DNA of 64,000 nucleotides from a virus. The notes under the pieces are model-generated. The model worked only from the letters and a program-made list of their open reading frames with translations, was not told where the DNA came from and did no database searches. Position 1 is the stretch's first letter; each line of letters begins with the position of its first letter. This document shows, in pieces, positions 55,703 through 64,000 of this stretch. The translations under genes and the position numbers were made by a program. The stretch covers positions 1-64,000 of IMG/VR virus record IMGVR_UViG_3300027763_000040. One strand, 5' to 3'.

Positions 55703-57340
55703 TTAATTTTTTGTATATTGCCAAACACCAGAAGAATGTACGATCACGCTATCGCCAAAATATTCATGAACAGCTTTTGATACTCCAGGAAAATGATTAT
55801 AGTCATCTCCACAAATAATTCCATTTTGTTTTAATTTTGGATACCATGCAGTAATATCAGCAAGAACATCAGAGTATTCATGTGAGGCGTCAACATAGAT
55901 TATATCAATGCTACTATCATCAAATTCGTTGCAAGAATTTAAACTAGTACCCCTAATAGTTTGTACATATTGAGAGACTTTACAATAATCAAGATGCTTT
56001 TCATATTCTTGTAAAAAACTAGAATTATTTGCAGTCAATTGAGTTGAGATATCAATATGACATTGTTCAGTTTGACTGCCTTCAAAGGTATCAATTGCAT
56101 AGAATTTCACATCCTTATTTGACTTTTTAATCAATTCAGCAATGTAACAAGTTGATCTTCCCATGAAACATCCAACCTCAACAACAGTTGATTCTGAAGG
56201 AATTTCCTTTATGTACTTTTTAAATACTTCGGTGTGTGCAAACCATCCCGGCACGTGCTCCCAACTTGGATTTTCTGGAGTATTTAAATTTCCATAATTG
56301 TAGTAAGTATTATCTATAGCATTGGTTGGAATTATTTTTACAAATTTGCTACTACTATTACCAAATATAAAATCAGTAACAAACTGCTTTGAAACGCGAA
56401 GAAGGTATGCGGCGTTGTCTTGAAATCCAAAAGTGATCAAATAATCATTTTCATACTCACACATACCAACAGCAAATTCCACTTCTGCATTTAAAAATGC
56501 AAATTGATCAGAAACTTTTACAATATTCCAATCTTTATCCCAAACAACAAATCGATGACGATATGTACCATCTTTCCTATCCGCTGGACTACGGAAAAGA
56601 TACGTTTCGTGATTAAGACAAACACGATACTCCCCCATAGGAATTACTTGAGATCCTCCACGAAGATCAATGCATCCAAGATTTTTCCAATCTTTAACCA
56701 GAACTTGTTCTGTGGTATTTGTCTCTATATCATATTTTACAACTTCAGTTCCATTAGTCCATTTGACAAAGTGATATGGCATATCAAGAATTGGCATCCA
56801 ATTCTTTTCACAATATGATCCTTCATTCCCAACATGATTTGGAACTGGAATGCGATATTGGGCAATTTCCTTTACTCCATCTTCAGTGATTTCAATTTCA
56901 GAGAGTTCCATTCTACCAATACCGGTAGTTTCAAGATCTCGTCTTACTCCACACATGTAGAGTTTTCCATCCCATCGAACAATTCTTGCATCTTCAAGTC
57001 CAACAAATTCCCAAAGTTCTTTATCTGGAAACTTTGATGTATCGATATGATTGTATCGTTTAATTTGCATATTTTCATCAACTTCGCACATAATATTTTT
57101 TGTACGAAGACGCAAATCATTCTCGGGATGAATATAAACCAATGGTCCCCAATGATGCTCAAATTTTTTCTTTTCAGAATGATAAAGGGTATAATTTATA
57201 TTTCTAAGATTCATAAGAATCTTTCCATTATCATTATAAATTGATGGGTTAGTTACCGCAGGCCCCATCAAATATGAAGATGGGACCAATAATGGATGAA
57301 TACTTCCACCATTTTCTAATGCACGTTTTACAAAATTCAT
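55703..57340 (-). CDS. Fusion: beta-propeller (GH130/GH43-like) plus SAM methyltransferase, 545 aa
   Basis: Residues about 1-330 have the five-bladed propeller pattern of GH130/GH43-like proteins: MGPAVTNPSIYNDNGKILMN, ELWEFVGLEDARIVRWDGKL and LRGGSQVIPMG. Residues about 350-545 form a class I methyltransferase: STVVEVGCFMGRSTCYIAEL (motif I), FYAIDTFEGSQ and DIIYVDASHEYSDVLADI. The usual GH catalytic residues cannot be confirmed by eye. It may recognise or trim a glycan and methylate it. The fusion is unusual. Confidence 0.7.
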   Translation of the reverse strand: MNFVKRALENGGSIHPLLVPSSYLMGPAVTNPSIYNDNGKILMNLRNINYTLYHSEKKKFEHHWGPLVYIHPENDLRLRTKNIMCEVDENMQIKRYNHIDTSKFPDKELWEFVGLEDARIVRWDGKLYMCGVRRDLETTGIGRMELSEIEITEDGVKEIAQYRIPVPNHVGNEGSYCEKNWMPILDMPYHFVKWTNGTEVVKYDIETNTTEQVLVKDWKNLGCIDLRGGSQVIPMGEYRVCLNHETYLFRSPADRKDGTYRHRFVVWDKDWNIVKVSDQFAFLNAEVEFAVGMCEYENDYLITFGFQDNAAYLLRVSKQFVTDFIFGNSSSKFVKIIPTNAIDNTYYNYGNLNTPENPSWEHVPGWFAHTEVFKKYIKEIPSESTVVEVGCFMGRSTCYIAELIKKSNKDVKFYAIDTFEGSQTEQCHIDISTQLTANNSSFLQEYEKHLDYCKVSQYVQTIRGTSLNSCNEFDDSSIDIIYVDASHEYSDVLADITAWYPKLKQNGIICGDDYNHFPGVSKAVHEYFGDSVIVHSSGVWQYTKN

Positions 57341-57358
57341 AATAACTAAAAAAATTTA

Positions 57359-57574
57359 TTATTCGGTTACTTCTTCAGCAGTGGTTTCTACAACTTCAGG
57401 TTGTGGTTCTGGAACTGGTGTAGTAATAGTGATTTCGATCTGGTGATCCGCACCATGCTCTTCAATCAATGCTGCTACTTCCTCAACAGTATAACCAGTA
57501 GTATTTGCTGGATCCGCAGTCAAGTGATATACATGCATCAAAGGCATTGTAAGAGTTTCAGTTTTAGTATCCAT
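57359..57574 (-). CDS. Small acidic protein in glycan cluster, 71 aa
   Basis: Starts MDTKTETLTMPLMHVYHLTA, with a central helix GYTVEEVAALIEEHGADHQI and a Pro/Glu/Val-rich acidic tail (EPQPEVVETTAEEVTE). It begins immediately after the upstream glycosyltransferase stop. It could be a carrier or adaptor, but no such motif (for example a phosphopantetheine serine) is evident. Confidence 0.55.
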   Translation of the reverse strand: MDTKTETLTMPLMHVYHLTADPANTTGYTVEEVAALIEEHGADHQIEITITTPVPEPQPEVVETTAEEVTE

Positions 57575-59428
57575 TTAAAATTTCCTCCAAAGTTCTTTTG
57601 AAAATTTAACCCAGTCTTGGATTCTAGTATCCCAACTGTAGTAGTTATTTATTACTTGTACTTGAGCGGTGCTATCAAACTGCCCATTTCGGTATTCCGT
57701 AATAGTTTGTTTGAGTTCTCCTGCAAAACGCTCAATGTGCTTTTGACGATCAGGAATATACCCATAAAGACGAGCAAATCCCATTCCAGTCTCAGGAAGT
57801 GCTGCAAGATTACTTGCAACAACAGAACATCCAGCAGCAAGTGCTTCAATCAAACAAATACAAGATGTCTCTTGGAAATATGATGGATATGCAAAGATAT
57901 GAGTCTTCATGAGTTGCTCACGGATCTTAGAGTTATTCGTTCTTGTATGGCGAACAATTCTCTTATCAGCATTTGCAAGTGCTAAGCAATAGCGAAGAAA
58001 CTGTTCTTCTTGCTCATTGACATGAGAGTATTCATAAGTTTGCAGGCCCTGAGCATATTGTTTTTTACGCTCATCAGGATCAAGTTCATGAAAAATATGA
58101 AGTTCAAAGTCCTCTTCTGGAATTAGTTTAATACCTTCTAGAAGAAGATCCAATCCACGAATAGGATTAGGATGGAACATCAATTGAAGTTTTCCTTCTG
58201 GTTTTTTATGTGATTCAAATGGATGAATAGCATTCTTAAGAACAAAACATTTTTCCATGGGAAGATTAAACTTCTCACCAAATCTTTCGTACTGCCAGTC
58301 AGAAACAAACACATATGCCTTGAAATGTTTCTGGAATTGTTTATCCATCAACTGTTCAAGACCAACCTCATTATGATGAGGATGCAACCAAACAATGTTA
58401 GAATTATCTGGTGCAATAATATTATCTCCAGGAATCACACACCAGTGCCAATCAGCAAGATCTGGTGCGGCAGGAAGAACTAAATCTTGCCATGCTCTTC
58501 CCATAATCTCCGTACCACCAGTTCCATCAGGATTCAATGATGCCTCAAGAAGTGGTGGCATATTGTTGTGAAGAAACTCTGGTTTTGTTACAACTTCAGG
58601 TTCTGGCATTTTATAATATTCTTCTGCGAATGTTTTAATTATAGCACTTTTAAAGTCTTCTGGAAAGTTTGAAAAGTCATATTTGATGAATTGCTTATTC
58701 TCATGCTTACGATCTAAAAGATCAGTTCCAGTTTTAATTGCTTTAAGAATGTGCTGTTCGTTTTTAATTTCATCTGTATTGAATTCCTGATGAGCATAAG
58801 ATTCAATCTTTGTTTTGATTTGTTCAACACCACCAAAAAATGTAAGATGCCATCCAGACTTTTCTGCAAATGGGAATGAAAAACAATTTGCTCTTAAGTA
58901 GTTACATCCTTTTTCTAAGGCATTTCCAACTGTAGTGAATACAGTTCCCGCCCAAGTATCATTTTCATAAGTGTTAAAATTATAATAAAAGTTATCACAT
59001 ATTGCAGTTGCAAATGGTTCTTTAGAAATATTATCTTTCATATAAAGGATGAGTTCCTTTTTAGGAATCTCATCGGCATCACTTAACATGAAAAGATCTT
59101 CAAAAGCAAACTGAAATAGACCTTTACTAATATGATCTCTCTGACCTTGTTCTAGTTTCCAAAATCCAGATTCAAAATCACATTCTTCTTTGTTACTAAA
59201 ATCATATTCACTAATGTCTGGTTCATATTGCAATCTAATAATTTTATTACGAAGTTCTTCATCAAACTGATCAATCACTTGATCCAAATAATATGGTTTT
59301 GGTTTTCCAGAATGCGTATAGTTACATTCTGAGATTACAAAATAATCTACCACATCACGAAGATATTCCAATCTTAACTTAAGAATATCAAACTCATTGA
59401 AAAATGAAAATCCATCAATAACTTTCAT
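57575..59428 (-). CDS. Fusion glycosyltransferase: GT17-like plus GT4-like (617 aa)
   Basis: Residues about 1-265 resemble GT17 (N-acetylglucosaminyltransferase III-like): IDGFSFFNEFDILKLRLEYL, FVISECNYTHSGKPKP and FMLSDADEIPKKELIL. Residues about 285-617 are a GT-B glycosyltransferase of group 1: MFHPNPIRGLDLLLEGIKLI, then TNNSKIREQLMKTHIFAYPS and FQETSCICLIEALAAGCSVV (the EX7E-like region). The ATG at 59428 overlaps the upstream stop (TGATG). Two different transferases in one chain suggests stepwise glycan building. Confidence 0.8.
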   Translation of the reverse strand: MKVIDGFSFFNEFDILKLRLEYLRDVVDYFVISECNYTHSGKPKPYYLDQVIDQFDEELRNKIIRLQYEPDISEYDFSNKEECDFESGFWKLEQGQRDHISKGLFQFAFEDLFMLSDADEIPKKELILYMKDNISKEPFATAICDNFYYNFNTYENDTWAGTVFTTVGNALEKGCNYLRANCFSFPFAEKSGWHLTFFGGVEQIKTKIESYAHQEFNTDEIKNEQHILKAIKTGTDLLDRKHENKQFIKYDFSNFPEDFKSAIIKTFAEEYYKMPEPEVVTKPEFLHNNMPPLLEASLNPDGTGGTEIMGRAWQDLVLPAAPDLADWHWCVIPGDNIIAPDNSNIVWLHPHHNEVGLEQLMDKQFQKHFKAYVFVSDWQYERFGEKFNLPMEKCFVLKNAIHPFESHKKPEGKLQLMFHPNPIRGLDLLLEGIKLIPEEDFELHIFHELDPDERKKQYAQGLQTYEYSHVNEQEEQFLRYCLALANADKRIVRHTRTNNSKIREQLMKTHIFAYPSYFQETSCICLIEALAAGCSVVASNLAALPETGMGFARLYGYIPDRQKHIERFAGELKQTITEYRNGQFDSTAQVQVINNYYSWDTRIQDWVKFSKELWRKF

Positions 59429-60270
59429 CACAACACCTCCTTAAGAAAGTTTTCCATAGGAGACTTTTTAAATACTTCTAGAGCATTTTCTGCACCATTA
59501 TCCATTTGTACTGGATTTCTAAGAAGTTCGTATGCAGTGTTAACAAACTCATGATAAGGTGCTGTATAAGATGTTTGTTCCATATATGAAGGAAAATCAG
59601 TATCTGGATTTCTTTCACAAAGAACAGGAACATTATTTTGAATCAAATGACTTATACGAACCATTTCAAAGATCTTATTGTCATTGTTATGTAGATTAAT
59701 CACCAACTTTGCTCTCTTAATATAATCATCTCTTTCATCACCATAAATGCTATTAATAGAAACAAAATTAATATTTGGATCCTTTTCAAAGACTTCCATT
59801 ACAGCAAGTCTTCTAGGAGAAGGATTCATATAAGCAAGAATGTCAATATCCCTTTCTTCAGGTCTATTTCTTTCAAAATAACTAATCTCTGGAACGTAAC
59901 CAATCTTACAGTGTTTGATGTTCTCAACTCCTGCCTTACGAAGAACTTCAACATTTCTCATTGAATAGTCCCACACTTCAAGACCACGATACTTACGACA
60001 CCAACGCATACATTCTGGGGCATCTTTCATTTGCTCCAAGGAATAAATGATCGTATCCTTTGGAATATCATGTCTCACAACATCCACAGGACAGTGATGC
60101 ATCCCAAATACAATGTTTCGTGCATTAGTTTTAAACTCATTCACACTATTGGTAACTTCATATCCCATTCTTTGAAGAGTGAAGAACATCGCTGCTTCAA
60201 TTTCATTAAAGACCTGAGAATGAACATAAAACCCATTATCGGGTACAATACGGCATAAATTAAATTTCAC
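59428..60270 (-). CDS. GT-B-like glycosyltransferase-type protein, 280 aa
   Basis: A GTG start at 60270 is chosen because a GGAG ribosome binding site lies about 8 nt upstream; an in-frame TTG at 60285 is an alternative. The C-terminal half (IDILAYMNPSPRRLAVMEVF; KLVINLHNNDNKIFEMVRIS; NNVPVLCERNPDTDF) resembles CgeB-like/GT-B enzymes, where the last segments bind the sugar nucleotide. The N-terminal half holds Rossmann-like strands. The substrate is unknown. Confidence 0.65.
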   Translation of the reverse strand: MKFNLCRIVPDNGFYVHSQVFNEIEAAMFFTLQRMGYEVTNSVNEFKTNARNIVFGMHHCPVDVVRHDIPKDTIIYSLEQMKDAPECMRWCRKYRGLEVWDYSMRNVEVLRKAGVENIKHCKIGYVPEISYFERNRPEERDIDILAYMNPSPRRLAVMEVFEKDPNINFVSINSIYGDERDDYIKRAKLVINLHNNDNKIFEMVRISHLIQNNVPVLCERNPDTDFPSYMEQTSYTAPYHEFVNTAYELLRNPVQMDNGAENALEVFKKSPMENFLKEVL

Positions 60271-61702
60271 GAATAAACTCTCCAAAATTCTTTTTGATTT
60301 CGTTAATAAGATTTATATCTTTACTCACAACTCCCAATCCGTTGCAATGTCCAAAATTAGTTTTAGGAAGACTGATCTCTTTAAAGAATCTACTCACACC
60401 GAACTCTGGATTTTCAACCATGGTATCATGCATTAGTATTATACCACCTTCTTCCAAAAATGGCGACCACTTCTCAAAATCATTCTTGACTGCCTCATAG
60501 GTATGAAGACCATCAATATGAAGAATATCAATCTTCTTATCCCAGGTTTGAACCACATCATCAAAGAATCCCTTAATGAAAGTAATATTATTCAGTTCAA
60601 GTTCTTTCTGTTTATCGGTCACATATTTGTAAAGTTGCTCAGTATCTCTTTCTCCTGCATGGACATCACCTTCAAAACTATCAATACCATAAACATGCCC
60701 AATCTCAGGAATCGCAAAACAGAAAGTTGAGTATGCATAATCAACTCCCAGATCCACAATCGTTTCTGGTTTCTTATAGCGAACAATCCAATCAGCAAAC
60801 CGACGATGATCTCTCCAGTTGAATAGATTCTTACTACCAACTTCCATCAGAATATCAAGTTTGTTTCTGGTGTATTTTGTCTCATCAGTTTTAATATCTT
60901 CACGATACATCTCAGGTGGGAAGTATGTGAAGTATCTTTCTAGCCCCTGATTATCATATTGATGATGGCGACGATAATGAAAACAATGTTGCTTTGGATT
61001 ACCAGTTGCCATCCAAAGTTCAAAACAATAGCGATAGTTTTGAAGTTCTCGCATCATTGCTTCTACATCCATATACTCTTCAATCTTAACTGGATGTTTC
61101 AGTTTGCGAATATAATCATTTCGTGCCCACCAGAAGTTTCCAGCATAGTGCTGAACCACAAAATCCAATTTAATATCATGGCGTTCGACCCAATCAACAC
61201 CACAACATTCATATCCTTCGTCCAGTTTAGCAATACAATCTTCCCACTTTTCAATATTATAATACTGCATATAGTGTCGCCAATCTTTAATGGCACCAGC
61301 AATATGAGTTGTATAAGAACTTATTCCTTTATTATGAAAATAGAAAACATATCCATCCTCATTTTGGCAGTGCTCATAAATCTTTGCAAGAGTTTGACCC
61401 TCATAAAGATTTGGTTGCTCTCCTAAAGGACGAGTATCAATGATATTCACAAATGGATAGCGATCTTTGATATAACCGAATACCATCTCATCATATGAAT
61501 GTCCTGTCTTGGAATTATGCAATCCAAGAGGAAGAGTCACACACATATTAATTCTTGCCTTATCAGCAAGTCCAGATGATTTTAACAGTCCCATCTGCTC
61601 ATCAATCCACCAAACCCACATATTATTAGTATCGGGAATGAATAAATGATAGAAAACTGTAATGGTTTTTTCGACTTTCTTTTCGTTTCTATACTGTAAC
61701 AT
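60260..61702 (-). CDS. Fusion: DEQxGLxKSSGLAD domain plus SAM methyltransferase, 480 aa
   Basis: The start at 61702 (MLQYRNEKKVEKTITVFYHL) is preceded by GAGAG. Residues about 10-260 repeat the fold of the next gene upstream (237 aa): WWIDEQMGLLKSSGLADKAR, YEGQTLAKIYEHC, YVFYFHNKGISSYTTH and HYAGNFWWARNDYI. Residues about 310-480 form a class I methyltransferase: ETIVDLGVDYAYSTFCFAI, VYGIDSFEGDVHAG, KIDILHIDGLHTYEAV and EEGGIILMHDTM. The first domain resembles glycosyltransferase-like proteins of phages and is probably glycan-related. Confidence 0.65.
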   Translation of the reverse strand: MLQYRNEKKVEKTITVFYHLFIPDTNNMWVWWIDEQMGLLKSSGLADKARINMCVTLPLGLHNSKTGHSYDEMVFGYIKDRYPFVNIIDTRPLGEQPNLYEGQTLAKIYEHCQNEDGYVFYFHNKGISSYTTHIAGAIKDWRHYMQYYNIEKWEDCIAKLDEGYECCGVDWVERHDIKLDFVVQHYAGNFWWARNDYIRKLKHPVKIEEYMDVEAMMRELQNYRYCFELWMATGNPKQHCFHYRRHHQYDNQGLERYFTYFPPEMYREDIKTDETKYTRNKLDILMEVGSKNLFNWRDHRRFADWIVRYKKPETIVDLGVDYAYSTFCFAIPEIGHVYGIDSFEGDVHAGERDTEQLYKYVTDKQKELELNNITFIKGFFDDVVQTWDKKIDILHIDGLHTYEAVKNDFEKWSPFLEEGGIILMHDTMVENPEFGVSRFFKEISLPKTNFGHCNGLGVVSKDINLINEIKKNFGEFIREI

Positions 61703-62402
61703 AACGCTCTCTTGGATAAGGTGCATAGTAATGATCAATCGCACTATAATGAATCGATCTTACCTTTGGACTATTGGTTGCCATCCAGACTTCATAACAG
61801 AATCGATGGCCTTCAAACTTTTCTGTAAATTTTTCATCATAATATGAACTCCTGTCCAGAACATTCGGAAGAGTTTTAATATAATCAGTTGTTGCCCACC
61901 AGAAGTTTCCTGCAAAATGAGGATAAGGGTCACGAGTCCAGTTCGTAGAAACTGCATCAACCTGATCATCTTCTAGTTTTTTAATACAATCCTTCCACCT
62001 TTCAACACACCAATAGTTCATATAATGGCGCCAATCTCTTGTTGGGATTGTTTGATGTGAGTTTATGGCATGAAGCATTCCTTTAGAATGAATATAAAGA
62101 ACATATCCATCATTTGCTTTTGAATATGTTTGAAGTTCTTTGAGTGTTTGTCCTTCAAATAAGTTCTCTTGTTCTCCTTTACCTTCAAGAATTCTAGAGG
62201 AAAGGATATTTACAAAAGGATATTTTTGTCTCACATAAATCTTGATTTCATTAATGGCATGATCTGGAGCAGCATAGCACATATTTACAGTTGCCACATC
62301 TGCAAGTCCAGAGGACTTAATCAATCCAAGTTGTTCATCCAAAAACTTATTCCAGAGACTATTGATTGCTCCAAGATGATAAAAGACTGCAAGTTTTTTC
62401 AT
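61689..62402 (-). CDS. Stand-alone DEQxGLxKSSGLAD-domain protein, 237 aa
   Basis: Contains LDEQLGLIKSSGLADVATVN, LFEGQTLKELQTYSKANDGY, IHSKGMLHAINSH and PHFAGNFWWATTDYI, all shared with residues about 10-260 of the gene downstream. The two are thus paralogs by tandem duplication, one fused to a methyltransferase. It overlaps neighbours by 4 and 14 nt. A glycosyltransferase-like role is likely but no catalytic motif is certain. Confidence 0.6.
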   Translation of the reverse strand: MKKLAVFYHLGAINSLWNKFLDEQLGLIKSSGLADVATVNMCYAAPDHAINEIKIYVRQKYPFVNILSSRILEGKGEQENLFEGQTLKELQTYSKANDGYVLYIHSKGMLHAINSHQTIPTRDWRHYMNYWCVERWKDCIKKLEDDQVDAVSTNWTRDPYPHFAGNFWWATTDYIKTLPNVLDRSSYYDEKFTEKFEGHRFCYEVWMATNSPKVRSIHYSAIDHYYAPYPRERYVTV

Positions 62403-63058
62403 ACTACAATATTAGATTTCACATGTCCTACGACTACAGTGGGATCTACATGAACTTGATATCCAAGATCTGCGACTCTTTCACACCAATAAAGATCTTC
62501 GCCCAATGGAAGATCATAAATCTCACCATCAACTTCCTGAGTAACTTTACCCAGTCCGTACCAAGGACGCTTCAAGGATTCAAAAACTCCTTGATTAACA
62601 CACATGAATCCAAGGCCAACACCATATGCGGGAAATGAATCTCCAGTTTGTTGAAGTGCTGTGATTTCTTCACGACTCATGGGACGAAAATCATCTTTGT
62701 TGCGATGAATCATGGCATCGGCACCTTGTGCTTCATAATAAACTCCAGAGATAATGTCTTTATCAGACTGAAGTAATTTTATAAACTGATCAGGATTCCA
62801 AACAATATCACTATCAATACAGAAGATTTTATCGTAGGTGTATTGACCTTTTCCTGGTGCCCGATTAAAAACTTCCAGTTGGCGACTACCAGTAATCGTT
62901 GCTTCTCGTGCATTAGTGACAAGAGATGCATATTCATTTTGATAGTGCCAGGTGATATTATTTGCCTGAAGAACTTGAATCGTTCCCAGCAGTGATTTTA
63001 CATATTCAGACACCAGTGATTTTCCTGGAGTCATGATTACTACATTAAAATGAGTCAT
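62399..63058 (-). CDS. GT-A glycosyltransferase-like protein, 219 aa
   Basis: Starts MTHFNVVIMTPGKSLVSEYV; the ATG at 63058 makes a 4-nt overlap with the upstream gene and is preferred. The core YDKIFCIDSDIVWNPDQFIK carries a DxD motif for a sugar nucleotide and metal, followed by SDKDIISGVYYEAQG and GVGLGFMCVNQGVFESL. GEDLYWCERVADLGY supplies a conserved D/E near the end. It is a paralog of the next gene upstream. Confidence 0.75.
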   Translation of the reverse strand: MTHFNVVIMTPGKSLVSEYVKSLLGTIQVLQANNITWHYQNEYASLVTNAREATITGSRQLEVFNRAPGKGQYTYDKIFCIDSDIVWNPDQFIKLLQSDKDIISGVYYEAQGADAMIHRNKDDFRPMSREEITALQQTGDSFPAYGVGLGFMCVNQGVFESLKRPWYGLGKVTQEVDGEIYDLPLGEDLYWCERVADLGYQVHVDPTVVVGHVKSNIVV

Positions 63059-63771
63059 AGGATTACCATTTTTTGATGACCGACACGAACTTTTGGATTG
63101 CACCAGATTTCAAATCCATGATCTCTGATATCTTCACACATAGCAACATCTTCAGAACACATATCTTCAAGAACAATTCCATCTTCACGAATGAGTTGAA
63201 CTTTCTTTGGTGCAAACCAAGGATAAGGAATCTTTTCAAAGATACCTTTCTTCATCAGAACCCAACCAAATCCACAGTATTCAATCTTAAATGGTTCTGA
63301 GCGGCGTTGCATATCTTCAATCGTTTCAAAATAATAAGAACCCTTCTCAAGAAGAAGTTTCTTATCCATATTCACAACAACAGTTGATTGATTGGATACA
63401 GGAGTTCCATTCGACTGAACATACCATCCAGTAGAAATATCCTTATCCATTTGCAGAAGTTCTATCAGATCTTCTGTCTTAAAAATAATATCACTATCGA
63501 TCCACATAATATAGTCATAAGGAACTTGACCCCTCCATGGAGTCAGTAGTGTCCCTGCAAAGTTATCTGCCTGCAGACAATCAGTTCTGGCGAAGTTTAC
63601 CATCGAACTGTATTTCTGCGAAATATAAAAGTTGATTCCCATTTGATTGAGATCAAACAAAAGGCGAATCATCTGAGTCATAAAGGTTCCTGAATATGAA
63701 AATCCAGGAAGACAGAATGCTATTGTTTTTCCCTTGAAATCATTCTTCGGTTGATTTGAATAATTAAGCAT
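63055..63771 (-). CDS. GT-A glycosyltransferase-like protein, 238 aa
   Basis: The N-terminus (GKTIAFCLPGFSYSGTFMTQ) and YDYIMWIDSDIIFKTEDLIE with a DxD motif match the downstream paralog. MDKDISTGWYVQSNG and CSEDVAMCEDIRDHGFEIWC are also shared in pattern. It is the first gene of the glycan cluster, just after an extended -10 promoter at 63794. Confidence 0.75.
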   Translation of the reverse strand: MLNYSNQPKNDFKGKTIAFCLPGFSYSGTFMTQMIRLLFDLNQMGINFYISQKYSSMVNFARTDCLQADNFAGTLLTPWRGQVPYDYIMWIDSDIIFKTEDLIELLQMDKDISTGWYVQSNGTPVSNQSTVVVNMDKKLLLEKGSYYFETIEDMQRRSEPFKIEYCGFGWVLMKKGIFEKIPYPWFAPKKVQLIREDGIVLEDMCSEDVAMCEDIRDHGFEIWCNPKVRVGHQKMVIL

Positions 63772-63793
63772 AAACTAAAGTCATATACTAATG

Positions 63794-63802
63794 ATTATAG
63801 CA
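63794..63802 (-). promoter_or_regulatory. Extended -10 promoter of glycan cluster
   Basis: TGCTATAAT on the minus strand (hexamer 63794-63799, TG at 63801-63802), 23 nt upstream of the ATG at 63771. No clear -35 box. Confidence 0.5.
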
Positions 63803-63816
63803 TATCTAGGCAAGTT

Positions 63817-64000
63817 TTACCACCAGGTTATTTTAACATATCCATTTCCACCCGAAGCACCATCTCCAAATCTATTTTGTTCTTGAGAATATCCTCCACC
63901 ACCTCCACCACCTCCACGAGTTCCAGCGCCACCATCTCCTGCCACAGATTGTGTTGTGGATGATGCAGTAGCAAGAGTTCCCGAAGGTCCAGCAGCAACA
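63817..64000 (-). CDS. Glycine-rich adhesin-like protein, C-terminal fragment
   Basis: The gene enters from the right edge; about 60 residues are visible. They contain an eight-glycine run (TRGGGGGGGGYSQE) and end GNGYVKITWW. Glycine loops with a terminal GNGYVxI strand are typical of phage tail-tip adhesins and glycine-rich fibre ends, similar in style to the protein at 10404-11396. The 5' end is outside the window. Confidence 0.6.
   Translation of the reverse strand, partial: VAAGPSGTLATASSTTQSVAGDGGAGTRGGGGGGGGYSQEQNRFGDGASGGNGYVKITWW

Overview
The window reads as part of the genome of a T4-like marine cyanophage (a myovirus of picocyanobacteria). It encodes T4 core proteins (gp4, gp26, gp32, gp33, gp48, gp51, gp53, gp59, UvsW and hub proteins) together with genes typical of cyanophages: PhoH, ThyX, 2-oxoglutarate dioxygenases, a DUF1825 protein, collagen-like fibres and a cyanobacterial-type tRNA-Leu(UAA). 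The DNA is AT-rich, genes are packed with 1-14 nt overlaps, and almost all lie on the minus strand. No photosynthesis gene was seen in this window.

Layout. 0-5.6 kb: a minus-strand operon of small, mostly unrecognised early genes, then UvsW helicase, with several sigma70-type promoters. 5.7-18.4 kb: fibre/adhesin genes (875, 330 and 2083 aa) interspersed with three iron/2-oxoglutarate-type hydroxylases. 18.4-20.2 kb: an HNH nuclease, a tRNA-Leu(UAA) split by a 200-nt group I intron, a tRNA-Met(CAU), a class-II tRNA-like element, and a Phd/YefM-like antitoxin. 20.3-42.1 kb: late virion genes, comprising collagen-like fibres of 1570 and 2139 aa, a spike, gp5 and gp27-like hub proteins, a lysozyme-domain hub protein, gp51, gp26 and a tube-initiator-like protein. 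42.2-44.8 kb: the only plus-strand block (gp4, a SAP-like protein, gp48, gp53). 44.7-52.7 kb: minus-strand DNA metabolism (Mom-like modification enzyme plus HNH protein, gp32, DUF1825, gp59, gp33, PD-(D/E)XK nuclease, PhoH, ThyX, glutaredoxin), including a glutamine riboswitch with its own promoter and downstream peptide. 52.8-63.8 kb: a nine-gene cluster of glycosyltransferases, methyltransferases and a beta-propeller protein, many of them multidomain fusions. 63.8-64 kb: the end of a glycine-rich adhesin.

Regulation can be read in the DNA. Early-type genes have TTGACN-N17-TATAAT promoters, and five of the TATAAT/TATAGT boxes carry a shared 17-20 bp element 48-51 bp upstream. Virion genes carry T4-like late promoters (TATAAATA, or CTAAATA variants that often overlap the stop codon of the preceding gene). 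The most notable signals are the intron-bearing tRNA-Leu beside a free-standing HNH nuclease, the glutamine riboswitch, the Mom/HNH cassette and the glycan cluster. All calls come from reading the sequence; no database search was run.
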